A stretch of 64,000 bases of DNA from Tenacibaculum ovolyticum DSM 18103 (GTDB taxonomy: Bacteria; Bacteroidota; Bacteroidia; Flavobacteriales; Flavobacteriaceae): contig NZ_KE387163.1 in assembly GCF_000430545.1 (NCBI RefSeq), positions 588,439-652,438 on the forward strand, given 5' to 3'. Below, piece after piece: positions 54,018 to 63,157 of the stretch. Within the stretch, counting starts at the first letter, position 1; every line of letters begins with the position of its first letter. Position numbers and translations under genes: made by a program. Under the pieces are notes generated by a model. That model worked only from the letters and a program-made list of their open reading frames with translations, was not told the origin of the DNA and did no database searches.

Positions 54018-55610
54018 TTAAAAGTTTGACATCCCTGTATCCCACCAAAGTCTTGTTCCTCCAGTATCTGGTCCATTTAGATAACCTACTGCAATTGTTA
54101 CGTTTGCTGCATTCGTGTTCTTCTCACTATCTACAAAATTAATTCTTCGTACTTGAGTATTTGTATCAATATCTCCTCCACTATTATTTACAACAACTGG
54201 AAATACTCTAGGGTATCCTGTTCTTCTGAATTCTGACCAAGCTTCTTGACCGTCAGGAAACATTGCAATCCATTTTTGAGTAATTATTTGTTCTAATTGC
54301 TCTTCTTGTGTTGCTGCATTATCATATGCTATTTTAACATCGCTAGCATAAGCTATATCATTTGCTGTATTTAATGCATCTACAAAATCTGCAGGTGTAC
54401 TTGTATTATCTGCTAAATAAGCTTCTACATCTGAAGCTCCATGCTGAGAAAAAGATGCTCTCACTCCTTCTTCATAATTCATCTTAGCATTTCCTGCTCC
54501 TGACCAACCTCTTAATGCTGCTTCTGCCTTTAAAAAATGTACTTCTGCATTTGTCATCCACACTTTATGTGTAGCATTTTCAACTACATTTCCTAATAAA
54601 GAATGACTACCATATTGAGATTTTGCGTTAATTTCAATTCCCTGACGAACACCTTTATGAGTTCCTAAAGCTACATCAGCAGGTGCATTAAAATATTCAG
54701 CGATTCTTACATCATTAAAACCTTTTAAAATAGCTTCCATCTCTGCACTCATACAAATATCTCCCCATGTTCCACTAATAGTTGCCAATGGATGCGAAAA
54801 ACCTCCCATATCAACTGTCATTGCTCCTGTAATAAAGCTAGCATCACTAGCTAATGCTTTTTCTCCTTCAATTTTTGCTAATGCTTGATCTACTTTAGAT
54901 ACTCTAATTGCTAAACGTAATCTTAATGAATTTGCAAAAGCTCTCCATGAGGCAATATCACCTTCTAAACTAGACTCATCAAAAGGATCAAATTGAACAT
55001 TCCCTTCATATTGCTTTAACCCTACTATAGCTTCATCTAATTCCATAAAGAAGGCCTTATAAGCGTTCTCTTGAGAATCATATTCTCCCGTAGTATTATA
55101 ATCATCGTACTTTGAATATCGTATCGGACCAAAAACATCAGAAACTCTATGCATTCCCATTACTTTAATAATGTTTGCTAAAAACACAAATTTTTCTCCT
55201 CCTTCTGAATTTGTCAATTCAACTTGCTCTTTAATACCTCTAGCATATGGCATTACTCCATTACCAATGTTTGCATTGTAAGCATCGCTCCATATAAAAC
55301 CATTCCAACCATTAACTAAAGCATATGTTTGGTTATTTATATTTCCTGCAAAAGGTGTAGGTGAAGTCATATAACCAGAAAAAACATCTGCATTTAAATT
55401 ATGTTGTAATTGATAATTCCACGCTGGTTCAACACGAATTACATTCGAAAACATTGGTGAAAATCTAGAACCTATATGATTATTTCGTTGAGTTAAACTT
55501 TCGTTAGATATTTTATTAGGATCGGTATTAATTCCTGCAAAATCATTGGTACATGCATTAATAATTACTAAAATTATTAATAACTGTATATATTTTATCG
55601 TTCGTTTCAT
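54018..55610 (-). CDS. SusD/RagB-family glycan-binding lipoprotein
   Basis: A 530-residue outer-membrane lipoprotein with a lipobox INAC (Cys20). The sequence NDFAGINTDPNKIS after the lipobox, WNGFIWSDAYNANI (about 105-118), TPR-like helices, and the C-terminal KWIAMFPDGQEAWSEFRRTGYPRVFP (quoted in part: FPDGQEAWSEFRRTGYP) mark it as SusD-like, close to the SusD_2/RagB nutrient-binding group. It forms the lid over the SusC barrel and captures oligosaccharides. It is 4 bp after susC on the minus strand. The likely ligand is a GlcNAc-rich glycan by context. Confidence 0.92.
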   Translation of the reverse strand: MKRTIKYIQLLIILVIINACTNDFAGINTDPNKISNESLTQRNNHIGSRFSPMFSNVIRVEPAWNYQLQHNLNADVFSGYMTSPTPFAGNINNQTYALVNGWNGFIWSDAYNANIGNGVMPYARGIKEQVELTNSEGGEKFVFLANIIKVMGMHRVSDVFGPIRYSKYDDYNTTGEYDSQENAYKAFFMELDEAIVGLKQYEGNVQFDPFDESSLEGDIASWRAFANSLRLRLAIRVSKVDQALAKIEGEKALASDASFITGAMTVDMGGFSHPLATISGTWGDICMSAEMEAILKGFNDVRIAEYFNAPADVALGTHKGVRQGIEINAKSQYGSHSLLGNVVENATHKVWMTNAEVHFLKAEAALRGWSGAGNAKMNYEEGVRASFSQHGASDVEAYLADNTSTPADFVDALNTANDIAYASDVKIAYDNAATQEEQLEQIITQKWIAMFPDGQEAWSEFRRTGYPRVFPVVVNNSGGDIDTNTQVRRINFVDSEKNTNAANVTIAVGYLNGPDTGGTRLWWDTGMSNF

Positions 55611-55614
55611 TTTT

Positions 55615-58600
55615 TTAAAAGTTTATATTAAGATTAACCCCTATACTTCTTGTTGATGGTTGGCTATAAATATCAACTCCCTGTAAACCAATACCTGTAC
55701 TTGCAGCTATGTTTGGATCAAATGGAGCTTCTTTATAGAAAAAGAATAAATTATTTCCTATTAAAGACAATCTTACACTTTTAAAGAAATCATCTTTTAT
55801 TGGTAATTTATATCCAATAGATAACTCTCTTAAACTCACATTAGTTGCATCATATACATATTCTCCTAGCATACCATCTCTACCTCCAATTGCATTATAG
55901 TACTCTTGTGCAGTAATTTGAGATCCAACACCTGTTTCATTTACCACATTTATCATTCCTCCATTTGTATTTCTAGCATCAGCGGTTGCCTGTGAAACAC
56001 CATATTTATCATTTACAGCTTCTGTAACACTTACTACGTCTCCTCCAAATTTCCCATCAATTAAAAAACCAAAAGAGAAATTCTTGTAATCAAAAGTGTT
56101 ATTCCATCCTAAAGTAAAATCAGGCTGTGCATGTGCTACAGTTTTAAAATCTGTAGCTACTAAAGCTCCTGATGAATTAATTATTGGTGTACCATTTTGG
56201 TCTCTTTCCAATGATCTCGCTTTAATACTTCCAAAATCTTCTCCTTCAATTAACGAAAATTCATATCCATTAACACCTCTTGCTGTAATTATAGCTTCAC
56301 CATCCTGTAATGATGGATGTACTGATACTACTTCATTTTTATTTTGCGCAAAATTTAATGCCGTATTCCATGTAAAATTCTCATTTCTTACTGGTTTACC
56401 ATTTAAAACTAATTCAATACCTTTATTAGATATTTCTCCTGCATTCACAATATTTTGTGAATATCCATTTGGGTTAGGTGCTGCTTGAATAAAGAATATC
56501 TGGTTTTCTGTTTTTGTATTATAATACGTTAATTCAAAACCTAAACGATTATTTAAAAACCTCCATTCTGTACCTATTTCAAATGATTTTTGTCTCTCTG
56601 GCATTAATGTCTCACCTTCAATAGGTGCAAAAGCAGCTGAACCTACAGATGGATTTGTTAGGTTTATTGAATTTAAAGGTATCGTAGCGTATACAGGAAT
56701 ATCTTTACCTACCTCAGCATAAGAAACTCTAAGTTTTGCAAAATTAATTGCTTCTGGCATATTAAACATCTCTGAAAAGACACCTGTTAAACCTACAGAT
56801 GGGTAAAAAAATGAAGTTGAGTTTGTATTTACTAACGTAGATGACCAATCAGTTCTACCAGTTATATCTAAATATATCATTTTCTTATACCCTAAGTTAA
56901 CTGATCCAAACACAGATTGAACTTCTCTATTTCCTACTGATTGCCTAATATTATTAGTTGTTGCAAAATTAGCTATCGTAAATATATTTGGAAAGTTTAA
57001 CCCCATTCCATCTCTTCCTGAGTCTAATAAAATTTGATCTCCTATAGCATACTTAGTTAAACTAGTTCCTAATAACCCTGTAAAACTTAAATCTTCTGAG
57101 AAATCTTTAGTGTAATTAGCTATTAAATCAACATACTGCTGTGTGTTTTCTGTTTTCTCTAAAATATACCTTCCATTACCTCCTGAATTTACAGGATCTG
57201 TACCTGCATACTGTCTTTTATCAAATGTAAAAAATGACTTATCATAACTTACTCTTGACTGTAATGAGAAGCTATCAGTTATTTGATATTTAGCTGACAC
57301 ATTTGCTAAAACCCTCTGTACAACATCTTTACTAGGACTTCTATTAATTAACCAATATGGGTTTTGCTGAATATTTTCATCAAATGATGTAGCGTATTGA
57401 TCCATCATATTCGTTACTTGATTAAAATACTCAAATTTATTTTTGTAAGTATCTCTATCAATACCTACTGGATGTAAATAAACCCCTGTTAAAGCATTTG
57501 AATACAATCCGTTTGTAGGTCTATTATTAATTCTTTGATCTGATAAATTAATACTAGCAGAGATATCTATCTTATCATTTAAAAACTTAGCAGTTTCTCT
57601 TAACGTTACATTATTTTTTATTAACTTATTTTGAGGAACAACCCCTTCTGCTAAAGTATTAGCATATGAAAAATATGTTTGCATCTTAGCATTACCCGAT
57701 GTTAAAGCTATTGAATTTATTGATGTATATCCTGTATTAAAAAAACTTTTAGCGTCATTCGATAAACCAGAAATTTTTGCTCCCCAAGATTTTGCATCAG
57801 TAACATTACCTCTTAATATAAGCTCAGGATTCGTTTGCGGGTTTACAACAGATGCAGATTGGTATTCAGATTGTAATTTTGGTAATGACATTACATTATC
57901 TACAGTAAAACTAGATGATACATTTACAGATAACCTACCTTCTTTTCCTTTTTTTGTAGTAACTAAAATTACACCATTAGCTCCTTGACTTCCATATAAA
58001 GCTGATGCCGATGCTCCTTTTAAAACTGTAATTGATGCTATATCATCAGGATTAATTAAAGACATTGCGTCTCCTCCATCCCTGTTTCCAGTTTGACTTC
58101 CAAAAATATCTGTACCCGGCTCTGAACCATTAGATCCGTTTCCGCTATTTAACATTGGTATCCCGTCAATTACATATAATGGATCATTATTAGTTGTTGA
58201 AGAGTTACCCCTTAATACAACCTTTGCTGTTCCTCCTAAACCAGAAGAACTTCTTGATATAGTTATTCCTGCTGATTTTCCAGACAAACTATTAATAGGA
58301 TTTGTCTGCTTTACTTTTGTTAACTCATCTCCACTAACTTCTTGAGCAGAATACGTTAAACTTTTTCGTTCTTTTTTAATCCCTAAAGCTGTTACGACAA
58401 CCTCTTTTAATAAAGTTCCTTCACTTAACTGAACATTTATTACTGATTTATTACCTACAAGAACTGAAGAACTCTCCATTCCAACAAAAGAGAACATCAA
58501 AACATCTGTCGATGAAGCATTAATTTTGTACTTACCGTCAAAATCGGTTTCAACCCCCTTAACTGTACCTTTTACTATTATGTTAACTCCAGGTAATGGC

Positions 58601-58713
58601 AATCCATCAGCTTTAGATGAGATTACTCCCGTTATAGTTTTTTCTTGAGCTACTGATACTTGGATCATTAACAAGAAAAAACAAAAACACAATAAGATTT
58701 TATTTTTTTTCAT
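55615..58713 (-). CDS. SusC/RagA-family TonB-dependent outer-membrane transporter
   Basis: A 1032-residue protein from the ATG at 58713; the frame opens 43 codons earlier, but only the later Met gives a proper signal peptide (ending in VSVAQ). Order: a carboxypeptidase-like domain (residues about 28-100) with PGVNIIVKGT and ETDFDGKYKINAS, a TonB-box-like stretch KEVVVTALGI, a plug domain (about 115-240) with DPLYVIDGIPM and GVILVTTKKG, and a 22-stranded barrel ending in SIGVNLNINF. Energised by TonB, it imports oligosaccharides captured by SusD. The divergent LytS-type kinase gene starts 196 bp away, and a possible LytTR half-site lies in that gap (58786-58793). Confidence 0.95.
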   Translation of the reverse strand: MKKNKILLCFCFFLLMIQVSVAQEKTITGVISSKADGLPLPGVNIIVKGTVKGVETDFDGKYKINASSTDVLMFSFVGMESSSVLVGNKSVINVQLSEGTLLKEVVVTALGIKKERKSLTYSAQEVSGDELTKVKQTNPINSLSGKSAGITISRSSSGLGGTAKVVLRGNSSTTNNDPLYVIDGIPMLNSGNGSNGSEPGTDIFGSQTGNRDGGDAMSLINPDDIASITVLKGASASALYGSQGANGVILVTTKKGKEGRLSVNVSSSFTVDNVMSLPKLQSEYQSASVVNPQTNPELILRGNVTDAKSWGAKISGLSNDAKSFFNTGYTSINSIALTSGNAKMQTYFSYANTLAEGVVPQNKLIKNNVTLRETAKFLNDKIDISASINLSDQRINNRPTNGLYSNALTGVYLHPVGIDRDTYKNKFEYFNQVTNMMDQYATSFDENIQQNPYWLINRSPSKDVVQRVLANVSAKYQITDSFSLQSRVSYDKSFFTFDKRQYAGTDPVNSGGNGRYILEKTENTQQYVDLIANYTKDFSEDLSFTGLLGTSLTKYAIGDQILLDSGRDGMGLNFPNIFTIANFATTNNIRQSVGNREVQSVFGSVNLGYKKMIYLDITGRTDWSSTLVNTNSTSFFYPSVGLTGVFSEMFNMPEAINFAKLRVSYAEVGKDIPVYATIPLNSINLTNPSVGSAAFAPIEGETLMPERQKSFEIGTEWRFLNNRLGFELTYYNTKTENQIFFIQAAPNPNGYSQNIVNAGEISNKGIELVLNGKPVRNENFTWNTALNFAQNKNEVVSVHPSLQDGEAIITARGVNGYEFSLIEGEDFGSIKARSLERDQNGTPIINSSGALVATDFKTVAHAQPDFTLGWNNTFDYKNFSFGFLIDGKFGGDVVSVTEAVNDKYGVSQATADARNTNGGMINVVNETGVGSQITAQEYYNAIGGRDGMLGEYVYDATNVSLRELSIGYKLPIKDDFFKSVRLSLIGNNLFFFYKEAPFDPNIAASTGIGLQGVDIYSQPSTRSIGVNLNINF

Positions 58714-58785
58714 ATTAAGTAAAAATTTAGAAATAGTTTTGAGATAAAAATATGTATAAACCAACTGTTTAATTAAAAAAAATAT

Positions 58786-58793
58786 ACGAACGA
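58786..58793 (-). promoter_or_regulatory. Possible LytTR-type half-site upstream of susC
   Basis: On the minus strand TCGTTCGT, in the sequence GAGTCGTTCGTATA, 73 nt before the susC ATG. LytTR regulators such as AlgR bind CCGTTCGTC-like sites. A second weaker match (AGTTGGT) is 26 bp nearer susC, and CGTTCCT lies before the permease gene (60756-60762). Single half-sites are weak evidence. Confidence 0.25.
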
Positions 58794-58909
58794 CTCGAAA
58801 ATGGCAACAAACAACATCTTTTAAAAAAAAATCATAATTCAATGAAAATTAACAGTGTTTTTTGCTAAAAAAAAATTAATTTCCTACTTTTTTAACATAT
58901 TAAAAACAA

Positions 58910-59974
58910 ATGATCAATAACTTATTTTCTATCAAAAAAAATAATAGGACTATTTCACGAAAGTACCATATTATCTTTTGGTTAATTTATTTTATATTTA
59001 ATGTAATACGATGGGGTAGTTATTTTGACGACTATTGGTACTCTATAAAATCTAATTTAGTAGAATTCCCCTTACATATAATATTAGTTTACACAAATGT
59101 GTATTATTTTATTCCTAAATTTTTAATAACTAAAAAATACAAAACGTATGTTACCTTATTATTTTTAGCCTTAGGATTACTTTATACCATTCGTACAGGT
59201 TTAAATTACATTCTTGTTACAAAAGATATATGGCCCGAAACAGATGCTTATCAACAAGCTTTTACTTTTAATCATATTGTCGCTGTTACTATAGGAGAAC
59301 TATATGTACTTGCTTTAGCTACTGCAATAAAATTAACTATAGATTGGGTTAATCAAAAAGACAGAATAGAGACCCTAAGAAAAGAACATTTAAAAAGTGA
59401 ATTAAATTTTTTAAAATCTCAAATTCAACCTCATTTTTTTTTTAATACATTAAATAACTTATATGCTTTAACATTAGAAAAATCGGATATAGCTCCGGAT
59501 GTAGTTTTAAAACTATCAGATATAATGCAATATGTTATATATGATGTAAAAAAAAGTAAAGTAAATCTTTTAAATGAAATTGAGTATATCCAAAATTACG
59601 CTGATTTAGAACTTTTACGCTGTCATAAAAACGCTCAAATAAATATTAACTTAAAAGGGAATATTAGTAATGCAAAAATACCTCCATTAGTTTTTCTTTC
59701 TTTTATTGAAAATTGCTTTAAACATGGTAATAAAAACAATAGCGATTTTTATATTTGTATTGATATAGAAAAAAAGGAAAATAATTCTCTTATTTTAAAC
59801 ATTGAAAACTCTTTTGAGCCAACTAACTCTTTTGCTAAAAAAAGATTGAAAAGTGGTATTGGTAATTCTAATACCAAAAGAAGGTTAGATTTAATTTATA
59901 AAGATCAGTACAGTTTAAAAATTATGGAAACAAAAAAAGTATTTACAATAAACCTTCAAATTCCTTTAACTTAA
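58910..59974 (+). CDS. LytS-type membrane sensor histidine kinase
   Basis: A 354-residue protein with four hydrophobic segments (about residues 20-35, 50-68, 80-97 and 125-145) followed by a His_kinase domain (PF06580). The phospho-accepting His175 is in IQPHFFFNTLNNL, and VFLSFIENCFKHGNKN (about 265-280) is the N-box. GIGNSNTKRRLDLIY near 324-338 is the G-box region. It is 10 bp upstream of the LytTR response regulator and divergent from susC, so it probably senses a signal linked to the glycan locus and controls susCD, the permease or both. The signal is unknown. Confidence 0.92.
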   Translation: MINNLFSIKKNNRTISRKYHIIFWLIYFIFNVIRWGSYFDDYWYSIKSNLVEFPLHIILVYTNVYYFIPKFLITKKYKTYVTLLFLALGLLYTIRTGLNYILVTKDIWPETDAYQQAFTFNHIVAVTIGELYVLALATAIKLTIDWVNQKDRIETLRKEHLKSELNFLKSQIQPHFFFNTLNNLYALTLEKSDIAPDVVLKLSDIMQYVIYDVKKSKVNLLNEIEYIQNYADLELLRCHKNAQININLKGNISNAKIPPLVFLSFIENCFKHGNKNNSDFYICIDIEKKENNSLILNIENSFEPTNSFAKKRLKSGIGNSNTKRRLDLIYKDQYSLKIMETKKVFTINLQIPLT

Positions 59975-59984
59975 AAACAAACAA

Positions 59985-60692
59985 GTGAAAATAAACTGTG
60001 TAATTATAGACGACGAACCATTAGCCATAAATGTTATTAAAAATCATTTACAAGAATTTAAAAACATTGTAATTGTTGATACTTTTAATAACCCTATAGA
60101 AGCAATTAACACAATTGAAAGTGAAAAAATAGATGTTCTTTTTTTAGACATTAATATGCCTAAAATGAATGGGCTAGATTTTTTAAGAAACACAAAAATA
60201 AAACCTTATGTTATAATTACAACGGCCTATAGAGAGTTTGCTATTGAAGGCTATGATTTAGATGTGTTAGACTATTTAGTTAAACCAATTCCTTTTCCTA
60301 GATTTTTAAAGACTATTAACAAATTAACACAACGTATACATAATAACAATACTGACTTAGAAATAACAAAAAACTCTCATGTATTTTTAAAAGTTGATAA
60401 AAAGCTTGTAAAGGTAAAACATGATGATATTTTATATATCGAAAGTTTGAAAGATTATATAAGAGTTTCTACAACCCTTAATAATTATATTGTTCATAAA
60501 TCTTTAACTAGTATGACAGAAGAACTACCTAGCAAAAGCTTCTTAAGAATACATAGATCTTATACAATTGCCTTTGACAAAGTAAATTATGTTGAAGGAA
60601 ATTCATTAAATATAAATAACAAAAGAATACCTATTGGAAGAAAATACTTAAACAACACTAAGCAAATTATTTTAAAAAACAAAGATATTTAA
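59985..60692 (+). CDS. LytTR-family response regulator
   Basis: A 235-residue response regulator starting at GTG (59985), 10 bp after the kinase gene. The receiver domain (1-118) has the acidic pair Asp9-Asp10 and the phospho-acceptor Asp55 in VLFLDINMP, with Lys near 103. The LytTR DNA-binding domain (about 135-232) contains ILYIESLKDYIRVST and FLRIHRSYTIAF, then GNSLNINNKRIPIGRKY. Such regulators bind direct repeats. Glycan loci of Bacteroidetes are more often run by hybrid two-component systems or ECF sigma factors, so this is a less common arrangement. Confidence 0.93.
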   Translation: MKINCVIIDDEPLAINVIKNHLQEFKNIVIVDTFNNPIEAINTIESEKIDVLFLDINMPKMNGLDFLRNTKIKPYVIITTAYREFAIEGYDLDVLDYLVKPIPFPRFLKTINKLTQRIHNNNTDLEITKNSHVFLKVDKKLVKVKHDDILYIESLKDYIRVSTTLNNYIVHKSLTSMTEELPSKSFLRIHRSYTIAFDKVNYVEGNSLNINNKRIPIGRKYLNNTKQIILKNKDI

Positions 60693-60838
60693 CCTCTCTT
60701 ACTTTTTTAATCATTTACACACCTCTTTTTTTTACTCCATTGGTAGTAAAAAAAACGTTCCTTGTAGAAAAAAAAGAGTTTTTTAGCTTTTTATAGCTTT
60801 CTTGACGAGATTAAAAAATTAATAATATAAACACTTAT

Positions 60839-62161
60839 ATGGAAACTACATCTACTAATTCTAAACAGAATTTTACAATTCCTATCATTATCATAGCAGG
60901 ATTATTTTTTATTTTTGGCTTTGTTACTTGGGTAAACGGAGCATTGATTCCTTTTATGAAAACCATTAATGAACTTACAGAGTCTCAAGCTTACTTAGTA
61001 GCCTCAGCTTCTTATATTTCCTTCGTTATTATGGCACTACCTGCATCCTATATTATTAAAAAAACAGGATATAAAAACGGAATGTCTTTAGGACTTATAG
61101 TAATGGCTATTGGAGCCTTAGTTTTTATTCCAGCTGCAAATGCTAGAACTTACTGGATGTTTTTATTAGCTATTTTTATTCAAGGATTAGGAATGACCTT
61201 ATTACAAACTTCCTCTAATCCATATATCACAATTTTAGGCCCTATTGAAAGTGCTGCTAAAAGAATTTCTATTATGGGAATTGCTAATAAAATAGCAGGT
61301 GCTTTAGGTTCTTTAATTTTCGGAGCTATATTATTAAAAGGAATTGATGGTATTAATGATAAATTACAAACCTTAGATACTGCAGAGAAAAACACTGTTT
61401 TAAATGAAATGGCAAACAGTGTAGTAGCACCTTATATTATAATGGCAATAGTACTTGTTATTTTAGGGCTGCTAATTCGTTTAGCTCCATTACCTCATGT
61501 TGAAGCTGAACCTATTGAAGATACACAAGATGGAGTGACAACTAAAACAAGTGTGTTTCAATTTCCTCATTTATGGTTAGGTGTATTAACTTTATTTTTC
61601 TACGTAGGAGTAGAAGTTATTGCTGGAGATACCATTATTAATTATGGTATTTCACTAGGCATACCAGTTGCTGAAGCTAAATATTTTACTACCTATACTT
61701 TAATGGCTATGGTTTCAATGTACTTATTAGGAGCTTTATTAATTCCTAAATATTTAAAACAAGACTTAGCTTTAAAAATAAGTGCTATCTCTGGTATTAT
61801 CTTATCTTTATGTATTATTTTCACTTCAGGATTCACCTCTGTCTTATTTGTTGCTTTATTAGGTTTAGCAAATGCTTTGGTATGGCCTGCTATATGGCCA
61901 CTTACCTTAAAAGGACTAGGAAAGTTTACTAAAACAGCATCTGCATTACTAATTATGGCTATTTCAGGAGGAGCAGTAATACCACCTTTATATGGTAAGC
62001 TAGTTGATATGAAAAAAGAAACTTTAATACACCAAGGAATCGAAGAATCTATAGCATTAGCTGATGCGGCTACTGGTAGCTATTGGATCTTAATCCCTTG
62101 TTATATTTTCATATTATTCTACGCTCTAATTGGACATAAAATGGGTTTAAAAAAGAATTAG
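60839..62161 (+). CDS. Sugar permease of the FucP/NagP type (MFS)
   Basis: A 440-residue transporter with 12 predicted membrane helices. The start FTIPIIIIAGLFFIFGFVTWVNGALIPF (quoted in part: LFFIFGFVTWVNGALIPF) is the FucP-family signature, and LLQTSSNPYITILGP (about 121-135), with ESAAKRISIMGIANKIAG following, is typical of FucP/GluP/NagP proteins that symport fucose, glucose or GlcNAc with H+ or Na+. In a locus with GH20, GlcNAc kinase and NagB, GlcNAc is the most likely substrate. It follows the two-component genes by 146 bp and is followed by a terminator. Confidence 0.9.
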   Translation: METTSTNSKQNFTIPIIIIAGLFFIFGFVTWVNGALIPFMKTINELTESQAYLVASASYISFVIMALPASYIIKKTGYKNGMSLGLIVMAIGALVFIPAANARTYWMFLLAIFIQGLGMTLLQTSSNPYITILGPIESAAKRISIMGIANKIAGALGSLIFGAILLKGIDGINDKLQTLDTAEKNTVLNEMANSVVAPYIIMAIVLVILGLLIRLAPLPHVEAEPIEDTQDGVTTKTSVFQFPHLWLGVLTLFFYVGVEVIAGDTIINYGISLGIPVAEAKYFTTYTLMAMVSMYLLGALLIPKYLKQDLALKISAISGIILSLCIIFTSGFTSVLFVALLGLANALVWPAIWPLTLKGLGKFTKTASALLIMAISGGAVIPPLYGKLVDMKKETLIHQGIEESIALADAATGSYWILIPCYIFILFYALIGHKMGLKKN

Positions 62162-62197
62162 CAAACAAGTAAAAACAACATTTGAAGAAAAAACACA

Positions 62198-62234
62198 AAG
62201 GGATTGAGTTTCGAAAAAACTCAATCCCTTTTAT
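62198..62234 (+). terminator. Terminator after the sugar permease gene
   Basis: AAAGGGATTGAGTTT pairs with AAACTCAATCCCTTT across a short loop and runs into T; it begins 37 nt after the stop. Confidence 0.9.
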
Positions 62235-62321
62235 GAATAGCACTCTTAAAATCAGACGAGAGTTTAAAATCGAGTTTTTGTAAACAAAAAATAAACACTC
62301 ACAACAAAGGACAAAATAGGA

Positions 62322-63134
62322 ATGAAAAACAAAAAACCTGTATATATTATAGTACTAAAAATACTCTTGCATGTTTTAATTTTTAGTTTCCTAACTATAG
62401 TTACTCAAATTGGTGGTATTGTGTATTTAATTGCTGTTTTATCTACTAAAAATAAAATAAAACGAACTACTATTTTCACAATATTATATCTTTTTGCAAC
62501 CTTTTTAATTATCCCTTATTTAGCTCCTTTTTGGGGTAGAGAAAAAATTAAAGAAACTAGTTTTTTAAAAGCACATTCTTTTTTTTATAAACTAGCTAAT
62601 AGAAACTATGTTAAACCAAAATTAAACAAAGTAATAAGTAAAATAGCTACTGATTTTGAAAATAAGAATAAAGGTATTAGAATGGTATATTTAGATGCTA
62701 ATTTTCCTTTTATTGATAAGTTTCCCCTACTCCCCCATTTAAGCCATAACGACGGAAAGAAAATTGACGTATCACTTATTTATGTAAATAAAAATAAACA
62801 ACTAACCAATAAAAAACCCTCTATAAGTGGTTATGGTGTTTATGAAGAACCTACTCGTAATGAATACAATCAAAATAAAATTTGCAAAAAGCGAGGAAAT
62901 TGGCAATACGATTTCCCTAAATACTTAACATTAGGTAAAATTAATAACGATATTAAGTTTTCTAAAAAAGGAACACGAGATTTAGTCAAACTTATTTTAA
63001 AAGAAAAAAGTACTGAAAAATTATTTATTGAACCTCACTTAAAAAAAAGAATGAGGTTAACAAATAGTAAAATACGATTTCAAGGTTGTAACGCTGTTAG
63101 ACATGATGACCACATACATTTTCAACTAAAATAA
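62322..63134 (+). CDS. Membrane-anchored protein with a LAS-type metallopeptidase motif
   Basis: A 270-residue protein that I cannot place in a named family. Two hydrophobic segments (about 8-32 and 45-66) anchor it, and the rest is predicted to be periplasmic. The C-terminal half holds H-x6-D in LSHNDGKKIDVSL (about 139-151) and a terminal H-x-x-H-x-H in RHDDHIHFQL. That combination (HxxxxxxD, then HxH) is the zinc site of LAS peptidases such as MepA, VanX and D-Ala-D-Ala carboxypeptidases that cut murein peptides. FIEPHLKKRM and FQGCNAVRHD lie just before. A murein endopeptidase role is inferred from this motif. It is monocistronic. Confidence 0.7.
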   Translation: MKNKKPVYIIVLKILLHVLIFSFLTIVTQIGGIVYLIAVLSTKNKIKRTTIFTILYLFATFLIIPYLAPFWGREKIKETSFLKAHSFFYKLANRNYVKPKLNKVISKIATDFENKNKGIRMVYLDANFPFIDKFPLLPHLSHNDGKKIDVSLIYVNKNKQLTNKKPSISGYGVYEEPTRNEYNQNKICKKRGNWQYDFPKYLTLGKINNDIKFSKKGTRDLVKLILKEKSTEKLFIEPHLKKRMRLTNSKIRFQGCNAVRHDDHIHFQLK

Positions 63135-63157
63135 TTAATACAGTTTATCAAAAAACT

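Noticed and set aside
58714..58842. 43-residue N-terminal extension of SusC
   Set aside because: It would precede the signal peptide with a hydrophobic, Cys-rich stretch unlike any SusC start.
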